A stretch of 64,000 nucleotides of DNA from Macrococcoides animalis (GTDB taxonomy: Bacteria; Bacillota; Bacilli; Staphylococcales; Staphylococcaceae): the NCBI RefSeq assembly GCF_047425875.1, contig NZ_CP179727.1, positions 1,240,001 through 1,304,000 on the forward strand, given 5' to 3'. Below are positions 43,790-56,100 of this stretch, piece by piece. Made by a program: the position numbers and the translations under genes. A model generated the notes under the pieces. It saw only the letters and a list, made by a program, of their open reading frames with translations. It ran no database searches and was not told where the DNA came from. How positions within the stretch are numbered: the stretch's first letter is position 1; each line of letters opens with the position of its first letter.

Positions 43790-45262
43790 ATGACGTGGGA
43801 AAGCAAGTTTCAAAAAGAAGGCTTAACTTTTGATGATGTATTATTAATACCAGCAGAATCAAGTGTATTACCGAATGAAGTGGATTTAAGTGTTTCGTTG
43901 TCAGATAACCTTAAATTAAATATTCCTATTTTGTCAGCAGGTATGGATACTGTAACTGAATCTAAGATGGCAATCGCTATGGCTAGACAAGGCGGTTTAG
44001 GAGTAATTCATAAGAACATGAGTATAGAACAACAGGCTGATGAAGTTCAAAAAGTTAAACGCTCTGAAAATGGTGTCATTACTAATCCATTCTTTTTGAC
44101 GCCAGAAGAGCAAGTGTTTGCAGCTGAACATTTAATGGGTAAATACCGTATTTCTGGTGTTCCAATTGTTAATAATTCAGAAGAGAAAAAATTAGTTGGT
44201 ATTATTACTAACCGTGATTTACGTTTTATTGAAGATTTTTCTATTAAGATTTCTGATGTTATGACGAGTGAAGCACTTGTAACGGCACCGGTTGGAACGA
44301 CCTTAGAGCAAGCAGAAAAGATTTTACAACAATACAAAATCGAAAAATTACCAATCGTTGATGAGACTGGTATTTTGAAAGGTTTAATTACAATTAAAGA
44401 TATTGAGAAGGTTATTGAATTTCCGAATGCTGCAAAAGATAGTCACGGGCGTTTGTTAGTAGCAGCTGCTGTGGGTATTGCAAAGGATACATTAGTACGT
44501 GCTGAAAAATTAGTTGAAGCGGGAACGGATGCATTAGTGATTGATACTGCGCACGGTCACTCTAAAGGTGTTTTAGAGATGGTTAAAGCACTTAAAACGA
44601 ACTTCCCTGAAGTAACATTAATCGCTGGTAACGTCGCAACTGCGAGTGGTACACGCGCTTTAATCGAAGCAGGAGCTGATGTTGTTAAAGTAGGTATCGG
44701 ACCGGGTTCTATTTGTACAACTCGTGTAGTAGCAGGTGTAGGGGTTCCACAAATTACTGCAATTTATGATGCGGCTACTGAAGCGAAAAAGCTTGGAAAA
44801 GCGATTATCGCTGATGGTGGTATTAAATTTTCTGGAGATATCATCAAAGCATTAGCTGCAGGTGGCCATGCAGTAATGTTAGGTTCATTGCTTGCAGGTA
44901 CAACCGAATCTCCAGGAGAAACCGAAATCTTCCAAGGTAGACAATATAAAGTATATCGTGGAATGGGGTCCCTTGGTGCGATGGAACAAGGGTCTAAAGA
45001 CCGTTACTTCCAAGACGATAAAGATTCTAAAAAGTTTGTTCCAGAGGGTATTGAAGGTCGTATTGCATTTAAAGGTGCATTACAAGATACAGTTTATCAA
45101 TTGCTTGGTGGTGTAAGAAGCGGTATGGGTTACACTGGATCAAAAGATTTAGCAGCATTACGTGAAGAAGCTCAATTTATTAAAATGACTGGTGCAGGTT
45201 TAATCGAGAGTCATCCACATGACGTTCAAATCACTAAAGAATCACCAAATTATTCACTATAA
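43790..45262 (+). CDS. guaB: IMP dehydrogenase
   Basis: NAD-dependent oxidation of IMP to XMP, first step towards GMP. The 490 residues comprise a TIM barrel interrupted by a CBS pair (about 95-205) and the active-site loop VGIGPGSICTTR with catalytic Cys near residue 308. The mobile flap region YRGMGSLGAM near 386 is intact. GGAGG precedes the ATG. Third gene of the guanine-riboswitch operon. Confidence 0.98.
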   Translation: MTWESKFQKEGLTFDDVLLIPAESSVLPNEVDLSVSLSDNLKLNIPILSAGMDTVTESKMAIAMARQGGLGVIHKNMSIEQQADEVQKVKRSENGVITNPFFLTPEEQVFAAEHLMGKYRISGVPIVNNSEEKKLVGIITNRDLRFIEDFSIKISDVMTSEALVTAPVGTTLEQAEKILQQYKIEKLPIVDETGILKGLITIKDIEKVIEFPNAAKDSHGRLLVAAAVGIAKDTLVRAEKLVEAGTDALVIDTAHGHSKGVLEMVKALKTNFPEVTLIAGNVATASGTRALIEAGADVVKVGIGPGSICTTRVVAGVGVPQITAIYDAATEAKKLGKAIIADGGIKFSGDIIKALAAGGHAVMLGSLLAGTTESPGETEIFQGRQYKVYRGMGSLGAMEQGSKDRYFQDDKDSKKFVPEGIEGRIAFKGALQDTVYQLLGGVRSGMGYTGSKDLAALREEAQFIKMTGAGLIESHPHDVQITKESPNYSL

Positions 45263-45289
45263 ACATCACACTAAAGGAGAACATCACTT

Positions 45290-46831
45290 ATGGAAATGGC
45301 ATTAGAACAAGAGTTAATTCTCGTATTAGACTTTGGTAGTCAATATAACCAGTTAATTACCCGTCGTATTCGTGAAATGGGCGTATATTCGGAATTACAT
45401 GATCATGAAATTTCAATTGAAGAAATTAAGAAGATGAATCCAAAAGGGATTATCCTTTCCGGTGGACCAAACTCAGTTTATGAAGAAGATTCATTTACAG
45501 TTGATCCTGCAATCTTTGATTTAGGTGTACCAGTATTAGGTATTTGTTATGGTATGCAATTAATGACGAAATTACTTGGTGGTTCTGTAGAGCGTGCCAA
45601 TGAACGTGAATATGGAAAAGCAGTTATTACTGCTGAAACACATTCACTATTTAATATGTTACCTGAAGAACAAACTGTTTGGATGAGTCATAGTGATAAA
45701 GTTATCAACATTCCTGAAGGATTCAGAATGATTGCAAATTCTCCAAGCTGTAAATATGCAGCAATTGAGAATGCTGACCGAAATTTATATGGCGTGCAAT
45801 TTCACCCAGAGGTACGTCACACTGAATACGGTAATGATTTATTACGTAACTTCATTCGCAAGATCTGTAATTGTACAGGTGAATGGACAATGGAAAACTT
45901 CATTGAAATCGAAATCGAAAAGATTCGTGAGCAAGTTGGTGATAAAAAAGTACTATGTGCAATGAGTGGTGGCGTTGATTCATCAGTAGTTGCTGTGTTA
46001 TTACACAAAGCCATTGGGGATCAATTAACGTGTATCTTCGTAGATCACGGTTTATTACGTAAAGGTGAAGGCGATATGGTGATGAAACATTTTGCTGAAG
46101 GATTCAACATTAATATTATCCGTGTGGACGCGAAAGAACGATTCATGAGCAAGTTAGCTGGCGTTTCTGATCCTGAACAAAAGCGCAAAATTATCGGTAA
46201 CGAATTTATTTATGTCTTTGATGACGAATCTTCTAAGTTAGAAGGTGTAGATTTCCTAGCACAAGGAACGCTATATACTGATATTATTGAATCAGGTACA
46301 AAGACAGCACAAACAATTAAATCACACCATAACGTAGGTGGATTACCTGAAGATATGCAGTTTGAATTAATTGAGCCAATTAATACATTATTTAAAGACG
46401 AAGTCCGTGCACTAGGAATTGAGTTAGGTATTCCCGAGCATTTAGTATGGCGTCAACCTTTCCCTGGTCCAGGACTTGGAATTCGTGTATTAGGTGAAAT
46501 TACTGAAGAGAAATTAGAAATCGTACGTGAATCAGATGCAATTTTAAGAGAAGTGATTGCTGAGTCAGGGTTAGAACGTGACATTTGGCAATACTTCACG
46601 GTATTACCGGACATCCGCTCTGTAGGTGTTATGGGAGATTATAGAACATATGATTATACAGTTGGTGTTCGCGCAGTTACAAGCATTGACGGTATGACAA
46701 GTGACTTTGCTAGAATCGATTGGGAAGTGTTACAGAAAGTATCAAGTAGAATTGTAAATGAAGTAGCGCACGTCAACCGTGTCGTTTATGATATTACTTC
46801 TAAGCCACCAAGCACAATAGAGTGGGAATAG
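45290..46831 (+). CDS. guaA: GMP synthase (glutamine-hydrolysing)
   Basis: Amidates XMP to GMP. The 513 residues have the class I glutamine amidotransferase domain (GGPNSVYEED; nucleophile Cys in GICYGMQLM near 87; GVQFHPEV near 170) and the ATP-pyrophosphatase domain (SGGVDSSVV near 227) with dimerisation tail ending PPSTIEWE. ATG 45290 lies 9 bp after AAAGGAGA; ATG 45296 is an alternative. Last gene of the operon, followed by a strong hairpin. Confidence 0.98.
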   Translation: MEMALEQELILVLDFGSQYNQLITRRIREMGVYSELHDHEISIEEIKKMNPKGIILSGGPNSVYEEDSFTVDPAIFDLGVPVLGICYGMQLMTKLLGGSVERANEREYGKAVITAETHSLFNMLPEEQTVWMSHSDKVINIPEGFRMIANSPSCKYAAIENADRNLYGVQFHPEVRHTEYGNDLLRNFIRKICNCTGEWTMENFIEIEIEKIREQVGDKKVLCAMSGGVDSSVVAVLLHKAIGDQLTCIFVDHGLLRKGEGDMVMKHFAEGFNINIIRVDAKERFMSKLAGVSDPEQKRKIIGNEFIYVFDDESSKLEGVDFLAQGTLYTDIIESGTKTAQTIKSHHNVGGLPEDMQFELIEPINTLFKDEVRALGIELGIPEHLVWRQPFPGPGLGIRVLGEITEEKLEIVRESDAILREVIAESGLERDIWQYFTVLPDIRSVGVMGDYRTYDYTVGVRAVTSIDGMTSDFARIDWEVLQKVSSRIVNEVAHVNRVVYDITSKPPSTIEWE

Positions 46832-46834
46832 AAT

Positions 46835-46875
46835 ATAAAAGCGCATTAAGTCTAAAAGACTTAATGCGCTTTTAT
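46835..46875 (+). terminator. Terminator after guaA
   Basis: ATAAAAGCGCATTAAGTC-taaaa-GACTTAATGCGCTTTTAT, a perfect 18-bp stem. The following 300 bp before the giant surface-protein gene are very AT-rich and hold only its promoter. Confidence 0.93.
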
Positions 46876-47089
46876 ACGTTGTGCTATGATGTATAAAAAA
46901 ATGTCACAAAATATTCACAAAATAAATAAATACATAATATCTCAATCAATATATATGTAAATCATAATTTCATTTAAAGTCTAGCATTATATAATATACT
47001 TTCAAACATTTTTATTATATCTAAATAATTAAATCGAATATATAAATATTTAACAATATGTTAATAGTTAATAAACGTTATATATAGTA

Positions 47090-47118
47090 TTGCTTAAAGA
47101 CTAGAAAGCGCATAAAAT
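47090..47118 (+). promoter_or_regulatory. Promoter of the giant surface-protein gene
   Basis: TTGCTT (47090-47095), 17 bp, TAAAAT (47113-47118); about 63 bp before the start codon, which is preceded by AAAGGAGG. Confidence 0.5.
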
Positions 47119-47181
47119 AGAGGTATTAAACGATAAATAGATAATGAAAATTGAAATTACTATTTAACAAAGGAGGAAGAA

Positions 47182-50100
47182 ATGGAAAATTTAAAACGTT
47201 TGTTGCTTGTCATTATGATGATGCTCATTGGATTACCACTGCAGTCTTTCATTAATATTAATGAAACACAGGCAGCAACGAGTGGTGTCCCCCCCGCAGC
47301 ATGTACTAAAACGCTGACAGGTACATCATCTGTGCCAAAAGTTACGCTGAGTCCCAAGCCTTTAGATTTAGTTTTTATTTTAGATTCTAGTGGTTCATTT
47401 ACTGCTAATATGCCTAAAGTAAAAACTATGATTACAACAGCTATAGACAAATATGTTCAACCAGCAGATGGCGATAGAACAATGGTTACAACATTCCAGG
47501 GGGTAAAAGATAATATATACCAATCCCCTGTAGGTACAAATTATGATGCATATACAGAGGGTAATTTCAAAATTACGACGAACAGTTCTAAATTAACATC
47601 TGATATTACATCTGTTAAGAACTTTGTAAATGCTGTAACGCCTTCGGGTGGTACACCTACACCAAGTGGTGTGACGCAAGCGTTAAACGATTATAAATCG
47701 ATTGCGGGAACAGCTACTGACAGACAAACAGTATTTGTGTTAATTACTGACGGAGTAGTTAACGTTAATCCTAAAACTGGGAATGTAGAGAAAAATGCTA
47801 CATTTGAACAGGCTTATGTAGATAATTTTAAATCTGTAAGCACAGCGATAGGAACGTATTATGATTCTTACTTAGGAGTATATTACACTCAATACCGATG
47901 GGCGAGATACAATGCAACTACTGGTGCATTTATAAGGTACGAATATATCAATGATTACCCTGGGACAGTAAATGATCAGTTTTATAATCCGACGAACGGA
48001 GTATGGGATTATATATATCCATATGAAACTTCACAAGACTGGAAGTCTAGACTAAATGACTTAACAGTAGCAACAACATCATTAAAGACTGCTTATCCTA
48101 ATGCAGAACTAGTAGTGGGATTCCTTGAAGATAGGAATGCGTTCTCGAATATGAACCAATATGGTCCATTATATGAGTCAACAATGCGTCCTCAAATTCA
48201 AACTGCGCTTCAAAGTTATGCAACGGAACCAAGTTATTACATTAATACAGGAGATCCAACAGCATTTGTAAATCAGTTATCAGCTGCTATTAGTAATGCA
48301 GTTCAATCGGTATCTTCGACAGGTACATTTACTTTAACTGATGGTTATAAGATGAGCACGATGACTCTCATTAATAAGACAACAGGGGCTAGAATCCCAT
48401 TAACATTTACACAAAATGGTACAACAATTACAGTAAATCAGTTTGATTATGATGGTTCGGATTATAGTTTGGAGTTTACAACTGAATTATTAGACCCAGA
48501 TAAACTGATAATTGATGCAGATCCATCAGCAGATGAAATTGGACCTACTTTATTAGGTAATCTTACAATTGGTACACAAAAAGTTACAATACCGAAATTT
48601 GGTCCATCAGCGGCGGATACGTATCAATACTTTAACTGTGAAACATCAGTTAAGAAATCAGTAAAGAAAGCAACTGAAACAGCTTATAAAACACCAAGTA
48701 CAACTTTAGATAGTGGAACACAAACATTTACATTCTCTAACGATTATTTGTTTAACAGATCTCCATTAGCTTGGTCAACAAGTCCAATATTATATGACAA
48801 AATTGATCCGAGATTAGAAATATTAGATGTAAAAGTAATCGCTCGTGATAGAACAGGTGCATCATCAGTTCCTTTTACATTAGGGTCAAGTGCGATTACA
48901 ACGACGAACAATGAAGTAAGAATAACATTACCTCCAGATGCGGATGGTAAATTTACAAGTTATTTAAGTGATCAATACAAAGTATTGATTACTGCTAAAA
49001 TTAAACCTGAATTTGCTCAAGATGGTGCTTTATATGATCAAATCGTTGCAAATGGTATTCCGAATCAGGCAGAAATTATTACAACAATTTCAGGAACAAC
49101 AACTAAGCAATCTTTAATTTCAAATGAGGTTAAAGTATTCGCTCCGGATCAAAATCCATTACCAGTGAAGTTCCAAAAGAATGGTGTACTACCAGATGGT
49201 ACGAAAAAAGGAATACCAGGTGCAGAATTCAAATTAACACCTGTGACGACTTATGAAGATGCAACAGGTAAAATAGTACAAGTTAATAATGGTACTCCTG
49301 TCACAGCGACTTCAGGTGCGAATGGTCAAGTTATTACACCTGATGTAATGCCGGGGGTATATATTTTAGAAGAGACAAAAGCCCCTCCAGGTTACACATT
49401 AGATGCAACAAAACGAAAATTGACTGTAAACAGTGATGGTACATATACTGTTGTAACAATTGATGCATCAGGTAATGAAGTGCCAGCAGCAAGTCCGCTG
49501 GTTATTGATAATAAACAACAAAAAACAAGTATTGATTTAGTAAAAACATCAAACGTATCTACTGTGACAAAAGCAGGAGATGTCGTAACATATACTTTCA
49601 AAGTTACGAATACAGGTGAAGTTGCACTTTATAATGTTAAAGTTGACGACCCGATGTTTGGTGCAGGCATTACGCTTGATAAAACAACACTCAATCCAGG
49701 AGAAACAGCTATTGGTACGATATCTAAAACAATCACTCAAAATGAAATTAATGCAGGGGATATCATTAATACGGCTGTTGCTACAGGAACACCACCTGGA
49801 GATTTAACACCTCCGAAAGATACGGATAAAGTAACGATTACCACACCAGATACACCAGCAATCACTTTAGATAAAGCTGCTGATAAAACAACAGTAAAAC
49901 AAGGTGATGTTGTAACATATAGCTTTACAATTACTAATACTGGAAATGTTACGCTGACAAACGTAACATTAAATGATCCAATGTTAGGTGGAACTGTATC
50001 TGTTCAGAAAACAACATTATTACCTGGGGAATCAACAACAGGTACAGCAATTTATACAATTACAGATAAAGACGTTGCAAATGCTACAATTGTGAATACA

Positions 50101-53100
50101 GCGACAGTTACTGGTAAACCTCCAGTAGGATCAGATGTTACTTCAAAAGATACCGAAACAATTACGCCAAAAGTTACACCAGGGATTACTTTGGATAAGG
50201 AATCGGAGAATACATTAATTACGCAACCAGGACAGACTATCAATTATAGATTTACAGTTACAAATACAGGTGATGCTACATTAACAAACGTAGTAGTTAC
50301 TGACCCAATGTTCCCTGATGGGATTCAGTTAGCACAAACAACATTAGCACCTGGAGAATCAACAATTGGAACATCAGAACATATTGTAACACTGGCAGAA
50401 TTTGATAGTGGAAAGGTATCTAACACAGCAAAAGCCACAGGTACACCGCCAAGTGGCAACCCACCAACATCGACTGATACAGTGGACGTACCTACAGAAT
50501 TAATACCTACTATTAAATTAGAAAAGAATACAACAGCAACATCAGTTAAAGAAGGCGATAAAGTAACATATAACTTCGTGATTACAAACACGGGTAATAC
50601 TACTTTAAATAACGTTAAATTAACTGATCCAATGTTGGGTGGTAATGTAACGATATTAAAAACAACATTAGCACCAGGTGAAACAACAACAGGAACAGCT
50701 GTTTATACAGTTACAACAGCTGATATGTCAAAAGACAATATTACGAATACAGCAAAAGTAGATGGAACAGATCCTAAAGGTACGACAGTTAGTGACAATG
50801 ATGAAGTTATTGTTACTCCAGATGGTAAACCAGGGATTAATTTAGATAAATCAACCGCAGTAGATAATGTTTCTAAAGCCGGCGATATTATCGATTATCA
50901 ATTTAAAGTTACGAACACTGGAGATACAACATTAACAAATGTAACTATTACAGATCCAATGTTCCCATCAGGCGTAACGTTAGCAAAAACAACATTAGCA
51001 CCAGGTGAAACGACGACAGGTACGGCTAAACATACAGTAACGCAAGATGAAATCAATAATGGCGAAATTAATAACAAAGCAGTCGTTACAGGAACACCAC
51101 CGAGTGGAGAGCCACCTACTTCAAGTGATGAAGTAACAGTACCAGCGATTGGTACAGCGACGATTGATTTAACTAAGAAAGCAAATGTAACTGAAATTAA
51201 AAAAGCTGGGGAATTAGTAACGTACACATTCACTGTAACAAATACTGGAACGACGACATTGACAGATGTCCGTGTTACAGACCCACTTTTCTCTAGCGAA
51301 ATTACATTAGCAAAAACATCATTAAATCCAGGAGAAACAACAACAGGTACTGCAACTTATTCTGTGAAACAATCAGATTTAGACAAAGGTGATTTACCAA
51401 ATACAGCATTTGTAATTGGTGATGCGCCTATGAATTTAGAAGATCCTACAGATACAGATAGCGTTACGATACCAGCTGTGAATATGAATGGTATTGATAT
51501 TGTTAAAACAAGCTCAACTACTGAAATTACAGCGCCTGGACAAACAGTGACATATAACTTTGTAGTTACAAACACAGGTAATACTACTCTTACAGATGTT
51601 AGAATCACAGATCCGATGTTCCCGAATGGTGGAATTCTGACTAATAGAACGATAGCTCCGGGAGAATCAACATCTGGAACAGCGATACACACAGTAACTC
51701 AAGAAGAATTTGATTCGGGCAAACTTGTTAATATTGCAAAGACAACAGGAACACCACCAAGTGGTACGCCTCCAACAGATACAGATACTGTTGAGATTCC
51801 TACAAAGCCAACAACAAGTATTGCGCTAGATAAATCAGCAGGACAAACCATATTACAACAAATTGGAGAAGTCGTTGTTTATACATTTGAAGTAACGAAT
51901 ACAGGTACCGCTACTTTAACTAATGTAAAATTAACAGATCCAATGTTTCCGGAAGGTATTAGTCTTCAAAAGACAACATTATTACCTGGGGAAACAACTA
52001 TTGCAACAGCATCTAGAACAATAACCCAAGATGATTTAAATAAAGCAAGTTTAGACAATATCGCAACAGTTACAGGTACGCCACCAGCTGGCTTAACCCC
52101 GCCGACAGCGACGGATAATGTAACAATTCCAACAGAACGAAAACCTGAAATTGAGTTGCATAAGCATGCAGATATTCAAGATGTAGATCATGCTGGCCAA
52201 GTTATTACTTATGAATTAGAAATATATAATACGGGAAATGTTACACTTACAAATATTGAATTAATTGATCCGATGTTTGGAGGAGTTATAAACCTTGATA
52301 CAACAACATTACAACCAGGTGAAACAACGAAAGTTCAATTAGAACATGTTGTAACTCAAGCTGAATTTGATAGTAGAGAAATCACAAATACTGCTAAAGT
52401 CACTGGCATTCCACCGGAAGGACCACCAGTAACTTCAGAAGAAACAGAAATTGTTAATACGACGCCGACAACTGCAATATCATTAGATAAAACGAGCGAT
52501 GTAACTTCGGTTACTCAGGCTGGAGATATCGTCAATTACACATTTGTAATTACTAATACTGGAACAAGTACATTAACAGGTGTTTCACTTAATGATGATA
52601 AATTAGGTGGCGCAATAACATTAAAAGATACTGTACTTGCACCAGGGGCTTCGACAACAATTACAAAATCGTATACAGTAACACAAGAAGATATTAATAA
52701 TGGAGAGATTTTAAATACAGCAACAACAACAGGTACACCACCAACGGGATTAACGCCACCAACAGCAACAGACGATAATAAAGTCGTTGCGGCAGGTAAT
52801 CCGGCAATTGAGATTGTGAAGACTGTCAATACACAAACTTATAAATTAGGTGATACACTGATATACAAATTTGTTGTTACAAATACGGGAAATGTAACAT
52901 TAACTGATGTAAATGCGGATGACTTATTCGTGGGTCAACATATAAATTTAGATAAGACAATATTACAACCTGGTGAAACGACAACCGCAACAATGGAATA
53001 TGAAGTAACACAAGAAGATGTAGATAGAGGTAATATTCGAAACCAAGCAGTAGTAGAAGGTACGCCTCCTGGAGATTTGGAACCGCCACATGATGATGAT

Positions 53101-56100
53101 AGCGTAACTGTAACAACTGATCGTTCAACAGCAATCACGTTAGATAAATCAGCAGATTTAACAAGCGTAAAAGTTGGCGATACAATCACGTACACATTTG
53201 ACGTCAAAAATACAGGAACAACGACATTAACGGACGTAGAAGTTAATGACCCAATGTTCCCAGAAGGCATCACATTATTAACAACAACATTAAAACCGGG
53301 CGAGTCAACAACAGGAACGGCAACAAAAGTGGTAACACAAGAAGATATCGACGGTGGCAAAGTAACAAATACAGCAACAACAACAGGCACACCGCCAGGC
53401 AACTTAACACCGCCAACGGCGACAGACACAGTAGAAGTACCAACAGACCAACAAGCAGCAATTGATTTAGAGAAAACATCAGACGTAACAAGCGCTAAAG
53501 TTGGCGACACAATCACGTACACATTCACGGTAACGAACACAGGAACAGTGACATTGAAAGATGTTAAAGTAACTGATGCGATGTTCCCAGAAGGTATCAC
53601 GTTAGCAACAACAACATTAAAACCAGGAGAAACAACAACTGGAACAGCAAGTAAAGTAGTAACGCAAGAAGACATTGATGGTGGCAAAGTAACAAATACA
53701 GCAACAACAACGGGTACACCGCCAGGTGATACACCAAAACCAACAGATGAAGATACAGTAGAGGTTCCGACGAACCCAGCAACAAGTATCACGATTGACA
53801 AAACAACAACAGCGACTGGATTAGTGGTAGGCGAAGCAGTAGATTATACATTTACAGTAACGAATACAGGAAACGTAACATTGAAAGATGTGATCGTGAC
53901 TGACCCAATGTTTGGTGGCAACATCACATTAGGTAAAACAACATTATTACCAGGCGAAGTAACAACAGGCACAGCGTCACATATTGTGACACAAGAAGAA
54001 GTTGACGCAGGAAAATTAAGTAACACGGCGTTAACAACAGGTACACCACCAGGCGACTTAACACCGCCGACGGCAGAAGATACAGTCGTGATAACGCAAG
54101 ACGGATCAACAGCAATCACGTTAGATAAATCAGCAGATTTAACAAGCGTAAAAGTTGGCGATACAATCACGTACACATTTGACGTCAAAAATACAGGAAC
54201 AACGACATTAACGGACGTAGAAGTTAATGACCCAATGTTCCCAGAAGGCATCACATTATTAACAACAACATTAAAACCGGGCGAGTCAACAACAGGAACG
54301 GCAACAAAAGTGGTAACACAAGAAGATATCGACGGTGGCAAAGTAACAAATACAGCAACAACAACAGGCACACCGCCAGGCAACTTAACACCGCCAACGG
54401 CGACAGACACAGTAGAAGTACCAACAGACCAACAAGCAGCAATTGATTTAGAGAAAACATCAGACGTAACAAGCGCTAAAGTTGGCGACACAATCACGTA
54501 CACATTCACGGTAACGAACACAGGAACAGTGACATTGAAAGATGTTAAAGTAACTGATGCGATGTTCCCAGAAGGTATCACGTTAGCAACAACAACATTA
54601 AAACCAGGAGAAACAACAACTGGAACAGCAAGTAAAGTAGTAACGCAAGAAGACATTGATGGTGGCAAAGTAACAAATACAGCAACAACAACGGGTACAC
54701 CGCCAGGTGATACACCAAAACCAACAGATGAAGATACAGTAGAGGTTCCGACGAACCCAGCAACAAGTATCACGATTGACAAAACAACAACAGCGACTGG
54801 ATTAGTGGTAGGCGAAGCAGTAGATTATACATTTACAGTAACGAATACAGGAAACGTAACATTGAAAGATGTGATCGTGACTGACCCAATGTTTGGTGGC
54901 AACATCACATTAGGTAAAACAACATTATTACCAGGCGAAGTAACAACAGGCACAGCGTCACATATTGTGACACAAGAAGAAGTTGACGCAGGAAAATTAA
55001 GTAACACGGCGTTAACAACAGGTACACCACCAGGCGACTTAACACCGCCGACGGCAGAAGATACAGTCGTGATAACGCAAGACGGATCAACAGCAATCAC
55101 GTTAGATAAATCAGCAGATTTAACAAGCGTAAAAGTTGGCGATACAATCACGTACACATTTGACGTCAAAAATACAGGAACAACGACATTAACGGACGTA
55201 GAAGTTAATGACCCAATGTTCCCAGAAGGCATCACATTATTAACAACAACATTAAAACCGGGCGAGTCAACAACAGGAACGGCAACAAAAGTGGTAACAC
55301 AAGAAGATATCGACGGTGGCAAAGTAACAAATACAGCAACAACAACAGGCACACCGCCAGGCAACTTAACACCGCCAACGGCGACAGACACAGTAGAAGT
55401 ACCAACAGACCAACAAGCAGCAATTGATTTAGAGAAAACATCAGACGTAACAAGCGCTAAAGTTGGCGACACAATCACGTACACATTCACGGTAACGAAC
55501 ACAGGAACAGTGACATTGAAAGATGTTAAAGTAACTGATGCGATGTTCCCAGAAGGTATCACGTTAGCAACAACAACATTAAAACCAGGAGAAACAACAA
55601 CTGGAACAGCAAGTAAAGTAGTAACGCAAGAAGACATTGATGGTGGCAAAGTAACAAATACAGCAACAACAACGGGTACACCGCCAGGTGATACACCAAA
55701 ACCAACAGATGAAGATACAGTAGAGGTTCCGACGAACCCAGCAACAAGTATCACGATTGACAAAACAACAACAGCGACTGGATTAGTGGTAGGCGAAGCA
55801 GTAGATTATACATTTACAGTAACGAATACAGGAAACGTAACATTGAAAGATGTGATCGTGACTGACCCAATGTTTGGTGGCAACATCACATTAGGTAAAA
55901 CAACATTATTACCAGGCGAAGTAACAACAGGCACAGCGTCACATATTGTGACACAAGAAGAAGTTGACGCAGGAAAATTAAGTAACACGGCGTTAACAAC
56001 AGGTACACCACCAGGCGACTTAACACCGCCGACGGCAGAAGATACAGTCGTGATAACGCAAGACGGATCAACAGCAATCACGTTAGATAAATCAGCAGAT

